DNA from: Anagrus nilaparvatae
Lineage: Eukaryota > Arthropoda > Insecta > Hymenoptera > Mymaridae
DNA length: 64,000 nt
Assembly (NCBI GenBank): GCA_022575985.1
Contig: JAKSXM010000132.1
Coordinates: forward strand, 7,130,001-7,194,000
Reading direction: 5' to 3'
The position numbers and the translations under genes are program-made. Under the pieces are notes generated by a model. It did no database searches and was not told where the DNA came from. It saw only the letters and a program-made list of their open reading frames with translations. Of this stretch, positions 20,606 through 31,600 are shown piece after piece (within the stretch, counting starts at the first letter, position 1; every line of letters begins with the position of its first letter).

Positions 20606-21909
20606 ATATGGGTAGATTTAAATGAAGTGAGGGCGATTTGTAAGGTCGGGTCTTCAAAATTGCCCCAAAGTGTTTTTTTCTGCAAGTACTACCAAAAATA
20701 AGTCACCAGCCCGATTTTTAGCCTCCCAGAGCAAAATCTCGATTTTTGGCAGCCATTTTTGTGTTTTGGACTTTTGTAAAAAAAGTAAAAAAAATGAGTC
20801 ATAATTTTTTTTATTATTGCTGTAAAAAACTTACATTAGCATGAAATTTTTTTTCTGTTTTAAGGTCCGGATAGGAAATTTCCCTGGCTATCCGATTCCG
20901 GGGTCAACGTTTTTTTTTGAGTAGCGCATGCGCGAGAAATCGCTTAGATAGGCTGTTTTTTTTCAAAAGTCGATTTCTCAAATACCTATTAGTGAAAAAT
21001 CTTCTAACCAGGCTTAAAATTTTCCTTAAACCTTATATTTTTTGGCAAAAAAAAAATTTCGATGGGACACTGGTTTTTGGGAGCTCTAGATAAAAAAATA
21101 GCAGCTTTCAAAAGATCATTTTTTACAAATTTCAAATTTCCCGCCAAGTCACGTGACCAATCAAAAATCTGACCAAAATTTTGGATCCCGCGAGTAATTT
21201 TACATAAGGGGATATTTTTTATGTTTTTAAGAGCTTTCATGTTAAAACAGTGAAATAATAAAGAATTTTCTGATTAATTTTGAATAATTTGGTATAATTT
21301 AAAATTAAATTTAAAATTTCGCTGTTTTAACATAAACGCTCTTGAAAATATGAAAAGTTATATCCTTATGTAAAATTTCCCGCCAAATCCAAATTTTTGG
21401 TGACCTTTTTGATTGCTCACGTGACTTGGTGGGAAATTTGAAATTAAAAAAAAATGGTCTTTTGAAAGCTGCTATTTTTTAATCTAGAGCTCCTAAAAAG
21501 CAGTGTTCCGATCGAAATTTTTTTTTGCCAAAAAGTATAAAGTTTCAGGAAAATTTTAAGCCTGGTTAGAAGATTTTTCACTAATAGGCATTAGAGAAAT
21601 CGACTTTTGAAAAAAAACAGCCTATCTTAGCGATTCCTCGCGCATGCGCTACAAAAAAAAATTTTTATGCTAATGTAAGTTTTTACAGCAATAATAAAAA
21701 AAATTATGACTTATTTTTCTTACTTATTTTTTTTACAAAAGTCCAAAACACAAAAATGGCTGCCAAAAATCGAGATATTGCTCTGGGAGGCTAAAAATTG
21801 GGCTGGTGACTTATTTTTGGTAGTACTTTCAGAAAAAAACTTTTTGGGGTAGTTTTGAAGACCCGACCATACAAATCGCCCTCACTTCATTTATATCTAC
21901 CCATATATT
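20606..21909. mobile_element. Foldback element, family copy 2
   Basis: The ends are TATGGGTAGATTTAAATGAA and its complement. Arms share GGTCGGGTCTT, CGCATGCGCGAG, 'ctatccgattccggggtcaa' and the CCCGCCAAGTCACGTGAC module with copy 1 at 10,547-11,902. The right arm lacks the segment between the CGCATGCGC word and 'atgctaatgtaagt'. Flanks are TATA-rich, so the duplication length is unclear. The minus-strand frame 21,004-21,240 is a by-product. Confidence 0.88.
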
Positions 21910-23310
21910 AACCAAATTTAGTAAGAATATTTTTACTTGAAAAGAATTATATCATTAAAAAATTCTTTTTCTGAGCAATATTTTATAAAAAGAACTTTTT
22001 ATGTAAAAAATTCGTTCTAAACGATCGAAACAGCTCCAAAATTCTTTTTTGGTTAAGAAAAAATTCTTTTGGTCTGGGAGTGCAGGCTATACTATAATTA
22101 TATGATTAACAAATAAATAAAAAATATAGTCCATCATCAGTCCATCACAATATGATGTGAAAGTTAGTTGTTCTTTAAATAAAAATGTTTCAAATAAATA
22201 CAAATTTTTTAATTTATTTAACCATTTTTTATCTGAATATTTATAAAAAATAATGAAAAAATACTTTGTTCCAAAAATTTATTATGAACTCGAAATTTTA
22301 TTCAATGAAAGAATTCTTTTAAAGAAAAAGAAAAAAAAATACAAAAAATGATCCTGAAAGTTAAAAATTAATTTGGAATGTATTCTAAAGAATTTCCCTA
22401 TTTTCGACTAATTTAGTGGTGTAACAAAAAGCAGAAAAAAATGTTTGCATTATTTTTTTACATTTAAGTCCCCTTTTTCAAAAGATTGACTTGTAGGGAG
22501 CTAAATTTTTCAAAATTTCTTATAGCTATTTCTCAAACTTGATACAATATTAATTTTTCCTAATTTCTTCAGCTAAAATTTAAATAAAAATAAAGATTAG
22601 AAAATTGAAAAAAATGATACTTTAATCTTAAAATCTTGGTCCTCTTGGTTATAAAATAAAATTTTTTCAAATTTTGCAAAAAAAAAATTTTAGTCTTAAA
22701 GATGAACGTCTTGATTTGTTTCATTCCCAAGATATTTTCAAGAAAAATTTAAGACAAAATAACGACAAACTTCATCTTCTTTAAAAAATCTTTAAAAATC
22801 TTAAAAAGATCTTTAAAAAATCTTATCAAGATCTTTTTTATTTTTACGGGGTATAATAAACTAAAAAAAATATACTGATTGGAACAATAAGAAATAGAAT
22901 AATAAAAAATCAGCTGATGATGCGAAAGACATGGACAATTAAAAGGGTCAAAATTTAGGTTGCGTTAACAAACTAACTATAATTTTTTAAAAATGTTTTT
23001 CTATTTATCTAGTCTGAATAGTAAATTATTTTAGTTTATTTAATTTGACAATTGCGTATACTTATTATTTCTGTAGTATCAAAAATAAATTAAATGATAA
23101 CAACAGTAATAATTATAACTAATATTGAGTTTTATTTAATAGATTATGTATGTATTGTAACATTTATTATATGATGCATGAGTAAATCAATTCCATATTT
23201 ATATTTAAAGTTAAAAAAGCATGAAACATTTTTCATTGTTCACTTGAATAGTCAAGTTAAATTTAAAATATATCTCTGCTAAATAATCCTATCCTATCTT
23301 AATACTATAT
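21910..23310. other. AT-rich non-coding interval
   Basis: No gene is seen. A local run of AAAATCTTT/AAAGATCTT words lies near 22,780-22,835. Confidence 0.45.
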
Positions 23311-23324
23311 ATATTTGAAAATTT

Positions 23325-23400
23325 ATTTGTCTGTCTGTCTGTACCCTAATGACTCAAGAACCGCCGAACCAATTGACATGAAACCGGTATCATAATAAAG
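23325..23400. repeat. Insect-type repeat motif: TGTCTG microsatellite followed by ACTCAAGAACCGCCGAACC
   Basis: A (TCTG)n stretch followed by 'actcaagaaccgccgaacca' and 'gacatgaaacc' resembles a motif widespread in insect genomes within non-autonomous elements. Assigned by recall of the motif; element ends are not visible. Confidence 0.35.
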
Positions 23401-23599
23401 AATAAAAGTATGCGGATAAAATCGGCTAGGTTTTGTTTCGATTGAAATGACAAAAATTTTTATGTTGAAAAAACTGGATTTTTAAGAATAAAATTTTTAT
23501 CAAATTTTTAAAAAAACCCAAAAAAACTGAAAACTGAGAGAAAATTTTTTTATTAAAAAGAATTTCATTCAATTTACTCCAGTAAAATCACGGTTTTGG

Positions 23600-24060
23600 T
23601 GGTATTGTTTGTGGCCGCTACCAGATTTGGTCTTCTATAGGTTTTTTGGGTCACTGAACACGAAAATCGGGGTTTTTACTATGCGCAATTGGGGCTTGAC
23701 CCTTAAATCGGGAAAAACTGCCGCTAAAAAGTGCATTTTTGCTGTATTCATTGTAATCCTTTGTAATTTGGTATACGGAGGTTTTTTGGGTCGCTGATAA
23801 CAATTATTGCAGTTATAACTATGAAAAATTACCCCTTTACCCTTAAATCGGGCAAAACTGCCGCTAAAAAGGGCATTTTTGCTGTATTCATTGTAAGCCT
23901 TTGAAATTTGGTGTACGGGGGTTTTTTGGGTCGCTGATAACGAATATTGCAGTTATAACTATGAAAAATTACCCCTTCACCCTTAAATTGGGCAAAACTT
24001 CCCCTAAAAGGGATGTTTTCACTACTTTCAATCTAGTCCTTCAAGACTTGGTGTAATAGG
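23600..24060. repeat. Tandem array of the ~140 bp TTTTTTGGGTCGCTGA unit, about 3.3 copies
   Basis: GGTTTTTTGGGTC(A/G)CTGA recurs at ~23,640, 23,780 and 23,918, 138-140 bp apart, each followed by a 'cccttaaatcggg' stretch and 'aaaactgccgctaaaaag'. The second and third units are almost identical. The 62-codon plus-strand frame at 23,609-23,797 is a read of the unit. Confidence 0.85.
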
Positions 24061-24061
24061 G

Positions 24062-24212
24062 TTTTACGTGAAAAAAAATAAAAAAACAAAAAAAATTTTT
24101 AATTTTTCTTCAGTTTCAAGTCATTTGCAATCTTTTGATCAAGAAAAACAACTTTCGCTAGCCACCAACGAAATTCCATTAGCTTCAAGCGGACGTTTTT
24201 TTCAGTGTATTA
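24062..24212. mobile_element. Half copy of the CACTG MITE family
   Basis: It matches 9,150-9,297: 'ttttacgtgaaaaaaaa', 'caagtcatttgcaatctttt', 'gctagccacca' and a TTTTTTTCAGTGTA end. It directly follows the satellite-like array. Confidence 0.65.
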
Positions 24213-24232
24213 ATAAATAAAATTTATACATC

Positions 24233-24641
24233 TTTAATGAAATAATAGGTATAATATAAAGTAAAATATTTTATTGTTTAGCTTTAACTTTATAAATATT
24301 TACAAAGATATAGCATTGGCAGAATATTAATTATTATTATTTGTCCAGTCTTAATGCGGGTAATTGGGAGGCTGAAATGACCAACCGGACTAAGGTGTGT
24401 TCTGCCATGGTTTTTTTGAGTTGCTGAATCCAACAAAAGACCTGGAAAATAAGGAAACATTCTAAACAAATTCGCTGCGTTTTGCTTCTTTTTATCAATT
24501 TTTCTTCATTTACGAAAAGAACATAATTTTTATGATGTTTTAGTCGTCTTTTAACATTGTACATACTGTGAAAATAAAAAAAAATTTTAAATTGGTTGAA
24601 ACTTATATCTAACTTGCTTTTTTGTAGAAATGTAATAAATT
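24233..24641. repeat. Dispersed repeat, second copy of 11,958-12,240
   Basis: It shares 'tttacaaagatatagcattgg', 'cagtcttaatgcgggtaa' and 'ttgctgaatcca' with the first copy. Part of it (AACACATTCGCTGCG and CCAGGGTCC) recurs inverted at 25,085-25,215, so the MITE at 24,642 sits between inverted copies. Confidence 0.65.
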
Positions 24642-25072
24642 TACACTGTAAAAAGTAACTTTCTTATATTAACAAAAAAATTAGAACATTTTCGAAAAAT
24701 TAGTAAATTTTCGAAAAAATTTGTAAATATTCGAAAAAAATCGTAGATTTACTAAATTTAGTACATTAACAAAAAATTCGAGTATTCTCGATTTTTTTTT
24801 CTAAATTCACAAGAAAAATTGATAATTTACCATTTTTTTTCGAAAATTTTCAAAAAATAGTTGTAAATTTACGAAAAATAGTTGTGAATTTATAACTTTT
24901 TTCGTAAATTCACAAAATAAAATCGAGAATTCTCAAATTTTTCGTGAATATACTAAATTTAGTAAATTTACGATTTTTATCGAATATTTACAAAAGTTTT
25001 TGAAAATTTACTAATTTTTCGAAAAAATTCTATTTTTTTTGTAAATCTAAAAAAGTTACTTTTTACAGTGTA
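24642..25072. mobile_element. Palindromic TA-flanked MITE (mariner-like ends), 431 bp
   Basis: The ends are TA-CACTGTAAAAAGTAACTTT and its complement with TA at both sides, and the whole element folds on a centre near 24,857. Arms are rich in TTTTCGAAAA-type words. The TA duplication and CACTG ends suggest Tc1/mariner mobilisation. Confidence 0.8.
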
Positions 25073-25400
25073 CTTAAAACTACTTTTAGAAACAATGCAC
25101 CTATTACGCAGCGAATGTGTTAACACAGCAAAGGGTAATTTTCACTGATTCAGGGTGTTTCCTCTATTCTCAGGTATTTTGGACCCTGGATTCGAATTCA
25201 GTGACCCAAAAAACCTGCACCATACCAAATTTTAGCTCGCTTGGCAATAAAACACATAATTTTCCGCATTTAGATTGGAGTATATTATGTACACATTTTG
25301 ACTAATTTACATACATATTTGATACAAATATCAATAATTGTAATGGTAAGTATAAAATGAAATTAAATTATGATTTTATGATTAATTAAATAAGACAGAA

Positions 25401-25578
25401 TTAAACAAGTTCTATATTAATGTGAGCACCCATACGTTTTAAAGCTAATATTGTGTTGACTGCTTTTACCCATCGCTTTTTAACGACGTATCTCTTCAAT
25501 CTTACTTTTGAAATTGGATTTTCTAATGGAGATTCCAACCAACGATGTTCTATTAGTTTATCTGAACCAGGTCTTTTT
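25401..25578 (-). CDS. MLCK-like kinase: distal alternative terminal exon with calmodulin-binding type tail
   Basis: After acceptor TTATTATAG the exon continues in phase with donor AC|GTAAGT of the exon at 30,293. It encodes 58 codons and a TAA, completing a 333 aa isoform. It supplies the last kinase helix (KRPGSDKLIEHRWL), then LESPLENPISKVRL, and KRYVVKKRWVKAVNTILALK (residues ~303-322), the basic amphipathic pattern of MLCK autoinhibitory/calmodulin-binding segments. It is an alternative to the 27,320-28,682 exon, from which it is separated by 1.7 kb. Confidence 0.8.
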
Positions 25579-25619
25579 CTATAATAATAATTTTAATTTT
25601 CATACTTAGATTTTTGTGT

Positions 25620-27300
25620 TCATTGATTCACGATTTTAAGCTATAATTTTTAGCAGAATTATGTTATATAGCGTTTTTTACAAGTTAAAAGGGCTAAAAT
25701 TTTTAAAACAAGAAATTTTAGAAGCATTATTTAAATATTAATATTGTGAGAATTTTATAAGTAAAAATTAGATTTAGAATTCAGTTTTAGAGTTTTAGTT
25801 TTTATTTTTGAAGCAAAATTAATAAGCTTTGTTACAGAAAAATATAAGAAAATTATCTGCAAAAAGTTGATTTTTTTAGTTATAAAAGAGTTATTTATGA
25901 AAATAAAAATTATTTTCTACATAGTGAAAAGTAATTTTTAAAGTGAAAATTATATTTTTCATATATGAATAGTGAGAGCTTAATTGGGCCCTTATTTTGT
26001 AATTTTTTTGTTTTTGCTAATAGAAATTTCCCAACGAACTATAAGTTTTTATCAAAATTAATTCAGCTTCTCATAATAGAAAATTTTATTTTAAAAACTA
26101 TACCACTTGAGGTTCACAGCCCTTTTTCTGCAAAACTTTTGGTAAAAAAAGGTATTAAAATAATCATAAAAAGGAACATTTTTGTTTAGATTTCTTTGCT
26201 GGGTGATCAAAACAAGTAGCCCCATCAGTGTAAAAATAATCAAAAGAAATAAAAATGTATTTAAAAACTTACTTTTTGCTAAAATTTGGTTAGTACTTCC
26301 TATAACAATCCACATCGTTAGTTGTAGCAGCAAAACAGCAAAAAAAAAAATCATAAGTTATAGCTTCGATTTGTAGGTTGATTGAAAATAATAAAAAATA
26401 TCAAAATTATTATTTTGATTATATCAATTTATCAAATTATATTTTTTATTTTTTTTAAATTTTACATCATTCTTTATTTCTCGCAGTCATTTTTTTTTTT
26501 AATTGTAAGACATAGAAGTAAATAAAAATTTTAGAAATATACAAAGTTAAATAAAATATTTAATAAAGAATTTTTATTAAATTAAATTTCAATAAGTTTT
26601 TGAGAGTTTTGAATATTTTAACTTGATAGATTTGGTGAAGAAATTTTGGCTTCAGAAGCCTTCAATAATCAATTTGTGTCTTATTTTTTCAACATTGAAA
26701 AAGCTTCAGAAACAAATTAATTTCAAAACATAATTTTATTTCTCAAATCAAAAAATTCAAAACTCTCAAAGACTTACTAAAATGAAATAAAATAATCAAA
26801 TTTGATAAAATTCATTTTTTTAGCAAAAAAAAATCTTAAAAATTACATAATTTTACTCTTAAAATTAAACATTGAAAAACATTAACCTAATACATAAATT
26901 AAATGAGATGATTTATTGATAGTAAAAAATATCAATTGTTCAAAAAAAAAAAAAAAACAATTTTTTTCTAATGGGGTGATTTTGATTTGCTATAAATTAT
27001 AAGGAAACTATAAAATAAAATGATCAATTAATTATAAGAAAATCCTTACATAAAAGATCATTTAAAAAATTATTTATAAATTAACAATTTATACAATGCA
27101 CAGTCACCACCAGTCAATATTTAAATTTTGATGGGCAAAAAAAAACAAATTTTAATCAATAATAAAAAATAATACTTGTAGTGACTTCACAGTTGTGATA
27201 ACATCAATTAATTTTCTTCATTTTTATGTATTTACATAAATAATACACTAAAAAATAAAATAACAAATAAAATAAATAAATAAAATACACAGCCGACAAT
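25620..27300. other. AT-rich intron/3' UTR between the two alternative terminal exons
   Basis: Sequence is mostly A/T runs. The stretch just below 27,320 should hold the 3' UTR of the proximal terminal exon. A minus-strand frame at 26,091-26,354 with two hydrophobic segments is noted among the findings. Confidence 0.4.
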
Positions 27301-27319
27301 ACAAATCAGAACAAAAAAT

Positions 27320-28682
27320 TTAATCTGCAGTCGGAATTGATGATTTAGCAGCTTTGTGTTGTTCAGCTTGAAAATATTTAGCAAGAGAACTTATTGATTT
27401 TCTGGCTACAGATTCTTCAGTACTACACCAATCAATGCTAACCGATTTTCTAGGCGCTCCTAATCCTTGTGGTCTTGTCATTTCACCCCATTCGTCAATT
27501 AATTTAAGTAACAAATCTTTAGCACTAGTTGGTTCATTTAAATTCATATTTTTGTGTAAATTTTCTAAAGTTGCGATTCTAGGGACATCGCGACAAGTTT
27601 CACTAAATCTCTTTTTTGCCCTAGCTTGTGATCTCCATGGTGGACTAAGATCCATTTCTTTTGATATACCATTTGAGGATCCAGAAGAAATTCCATTTGA
27701 ATGATTCATAGTTTTTTGAGGACTACTAGACTTTCTGGGGCTATTTGTTTTCTTTGGACTACTATTTACTTTTGTTGGACTACTATGTGGACTAGCTTTT
27801 GATTTATTGTTAACTTTTGTGGGGCTGTTGTTAGTTTTTGTAGAATTATTGGTAGTTTTAGCTTTGGAAGTGTTTGTGACTTTATTACTACTATTAGTGA
27901 ACTTAGATGAACTACTGTTGGTGATTTTTGTGGAATTATTTACATTGTTAGCTTTTGACGTGTTATTAGTTTTTGATGGGCTAAAAGATTTATTAGTCTT
28001 TGATTTTGTTGGCGATTTAGGAGCTGCAGTGCTTTTAGCTTCTTCCTGATTTGTATTTCTAGCACCATTAAACGTGGTCCCATTAAGCATCCTTTGTTTA
28101 GCAATGCTAGAAATTTTTTCAGATATTTCATTGACTGGCGTTTCTAAAACTGGTATTGGTTTATCTGGGGGTGTCACTGCTATAGATCTTAAGTGTTCTG
28201 ATAATCTAATTATTTCTTCAGCTAACATAATCTGTATGCATGGATCCAGTCTTCTGTATGTGTCTATACTTTGTCCTTCTGATGCTCGGCGTTCAAATGA
28301 TATTTCTGGTAAAGTAATTTGTTGACCTGGTGTTGTGGCAGTTGTAGATTCTGAAGATAAGCTACAGACACTTCCACAGGGCGAAGGACTATGGCCTCGA
28401 AGTGAATGAGCTTCATTATTTTGATTCAAACCATCCCATTGTTGAAGTAGATCTGTATCAATGCAATAAGGACTGTCTGGGTGTTCTCTCCATCTTTCTA
28501 CAAACAACCTGAGATTATCTTTTGTAACATCTAATTCACATGGACTTAGTGCTTTCGATGTGGATGCTACTGAACTTGTTGGTATAATTTTTAGTGAAGT
28601 AGGCTTCGTAGGCTTAGGTGTTGGTCGAGGTTTGCGAGCCAGCCAGCGATGTTCCAGGCATTTTCTCGACGTTGCACGAATT
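27320..28682 (-). CDS. MLCK-like kinase: proximal alternative terminal exon with long low-complexity tail
   Basis: Acceptor CATCTTTCAG, then ATTCGTGCA in phase with the exon at 30,293 (454 codons with stop), completing a 728 aa isoform. It begins with its own version of the last kinase helix ([20 protein letters not shown]). It lacks the calmodulin-binding segment of the distal exon and instead carries a ~430 aa tail. The tail has an early segment [20 protein letters not shown], a helix [20 protein letters not shown], a 170-residue Ser/Thr/Asn/Lys-rich stretch with repeated SPTK/SPKK-type motifs, and a C-terminal part with [21 protein letters not shown] and [11 protein letters not shown]. The S/TP motifs look like proline-directed phosphorylation sites. 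Overlapping frames on either strand are shadows. Confidence 0.88.
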
Positions 28683-31600
28683 CTGAAAGATGTGACATAA
28701 GGACCATGTCAGGATTCAACTCATCTTCATAAAATACAATTTTGTTTTTGTGATTTCTAATGTCAGGTCTTTTAATATACTACTACTTTACGCTTTTTGA
28801 TTATTTTTAATGAGTTAAATGATAAAGCATTTACTCTTAATTTGAATCATGTCTTTTAAAAATAATTAATTTATTCTTTAATCATAGTTTCTTGGACAAA
28901 AATGGATTTCTGAAAACTTACAGGCCAAATGCAAGCCTAATAAGGGTCAGCAATGCCCTGTGACTTACTCGTAATTTTTCAGAAATCCATTTTTGCTAAG
29001 AATTAAATTTTACAACCATATAATGAATTTACCCACAATTTACTGGGTTCAAAATTAATATCAAATTTCTCTAGTCAGTAGCCAGAAACTACGTCTTTCA
29101 TATGCTCCTAAAACGCAAAAAAAAGAATGCCTAGAGATCGCAAAACTGAGAGTGTACATTTATGTGCGATCTGCACTAAAAAAAATTCCGGTTGCCGCAA
29201 ACGGAATTTTTTTTCAGTATGGGTCATTCTTTCTTTTCTTTGCTGCCTTATTGGAACTTAATATAAATATATATAAAAGTTTTTCTTTTTTAAAATAAAA
29301 TTTCTAAACTATAAATTGTGGATAATCATTAGAGCTGTTGAGTAAATTCATATAGCTAAAAACTCTTATTGAAAAATTTTGTTTTTTTTTTTTTAAGTAA
29401 GGTTTAAAAATTAAATTTGCATTTTGATTGGAATTTTTTTAGACATGAAAAGCAGCCATCCGGTTATTTGAAAAGTTATTTACTAATTATTGTAAGATTA
29501 AAAAAACAATTTAGTCAATTTAGGTACATATAAGAAATTTTGTTATAGATCACTTTATTTTGAAGCCGAAAAATTAGTACATGACAAAAATACTGGTTTT
29601 CAGATATAGTACTAGAGAATGACCGGTTAAATGTAGTATCAAGAGAAATGCTAAAAAATTTTCGACGAAAAATACTAAAAAAAAATAGAACTTCGAACTT
29701 GAATATTTTAGTTACTTTATGCCCAAATTCCAATAAAAATTCAAATTTTATCGTCAACTTTAACTTGAAAAAAATTTTTTCAAAGAATTTTTAGCCAATT
29801 TTAAACATGAATTTTAAAAAGCTTAACAATTATACTACTGTACTTAACGACACCAATAGTCTAAAACTTAATTAACAAATAAATAAATGATTAAAATTAA
29901 AAATAATTTTATTTCATTTTTAATAAATCCAAATGAAACAAAAATTACATTTACATTTATAAAATTTTAAATTATTTCAACCATTTTTACTTAAAAAACA
30001 AGCTATAGCTTATAATTAAAAAATTGAAAAATATTATTTTTTTAAAATAATTTAGTCATAAATACGCATGCTCTAAAATAAGTTTAATACTGTAAGTTTT
30101 AGAATAAAAAACATTGTAGTCGTATAAGTAAGTAAGTATTTTTCATGCGTTAGTGCATTTTTGTTTGTTTGTTTTTTTTAATTCAAAAATTTTTTTTTTA
30201 AATAAGCATAAGGGAGTTGGATATAAAATACCTGACAACAACAATTGTTTTAAATGATTGTTTAAACGTTGAGTTAAAAAAATAAAACTTACGTTATATC
30301 TTTAACTAATAGACTTCTAATAAAATCTTTGGCATCTTCAGAAATTTCAGCAAATGCTTCATCGTCAAAATCATATTTAGCTATTGTAACATTTGCCATT
30401 GTTTCGACGTCAGTGTCCCCCATAAATGGTGAAAGTCCAGATAGCCTAAAAAAATTCATTTTATTATTTTATAATTAAAAATTTTTTATCATAAAACTTA
30501 CAATACGTAACAAATAACACCAATGCTCCACATGTCTGTACCAAATCCAATTTGATCAAAATTAACGACTTCCGGCGCTACGAATTCTGGAGTACCAAAT
30601 AATACTTGTAATTTTTTCTTAGGATCCCATTCTCTTGCTAATCCAAAATCAATTATTTTTATTCTGTTTCCTTCTTTGGTAAGACATAAAATATTTTCTG
30701 GTTTCATGTCCAAATGTATTATATTTTGTGAATGTACAAATTCAATTCCTTCACATATTTGTCTCATAAATACAGCACAACTTCTTTCAGTCAAAACAAA
30801 ATCATCATCTATAACTCTTTCAAACAATTCACCTCCTTGTATTCTAAAATAAATAATCAAAAAGTCATAAATTTTTTTTTTGTGAAATATTCAAATTAAT
30901 CAAAGTCAATTTTTATTATAATCAAATTAATTTTATCAAAAGATTTATGCCAAAATTATATATAAATAAATTTTGTACAATAAATTAAATAATAATTTAA
31001 AATTTATATAATTTTAGTTTATCTTTTATAAATAATCAGGCAGGAACAATCAGAATATTTGCCAAATTTGAAAACTAAGTTTATTCTTAATATTTCATTC
31101 AGATTTAGGCAAACCTAATGTTCGGGTTAACAAACTGCTTGTTAACTTGTCAAATACAGGCTGGTATAAAATAATTTACAATAATTGGATCTCGAATTAA
31201 TAAAATTTTGAAATTTTTTGTTAAAAGCATTTAAAAATTGCTAAAAATTACCGTAATCACGTAAATTTTAATATTTTTCTCGTCTACTTTATAACAATTT
31301 AATACATTTCTCATTAATTCCGTTTAAAGATCCGGGGTCAATAAAACAAAAACAAGGCTAATACTTCCGTCTATATACGGGGGCGGGGTATCCTTTCTGC
31401 CACCACCAGATTCGGTCTACTATAGGTTTTTTGGGTTTTTTCCGGGAGAAATGTACGAAACATCCTTAAATTTGCAAAAATTACCCCTAAAAAGGGGCAT
31501 TTTTGATGTATTTAAATTTTGAGCCACCAGATTTGGTCGACCCAGTTTTTTTGAGTCGCTGAACAAGAATTTCATGGAATTTTTTCTTGAAAATTAATTT

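Noticed and set aside
27435..28325. Plus-strand frames across the large MLCK exon (Val/Leu-rich)
   Set aside because: Antisense shadows of the Asn/Lys/Ser-rich kinase tail.
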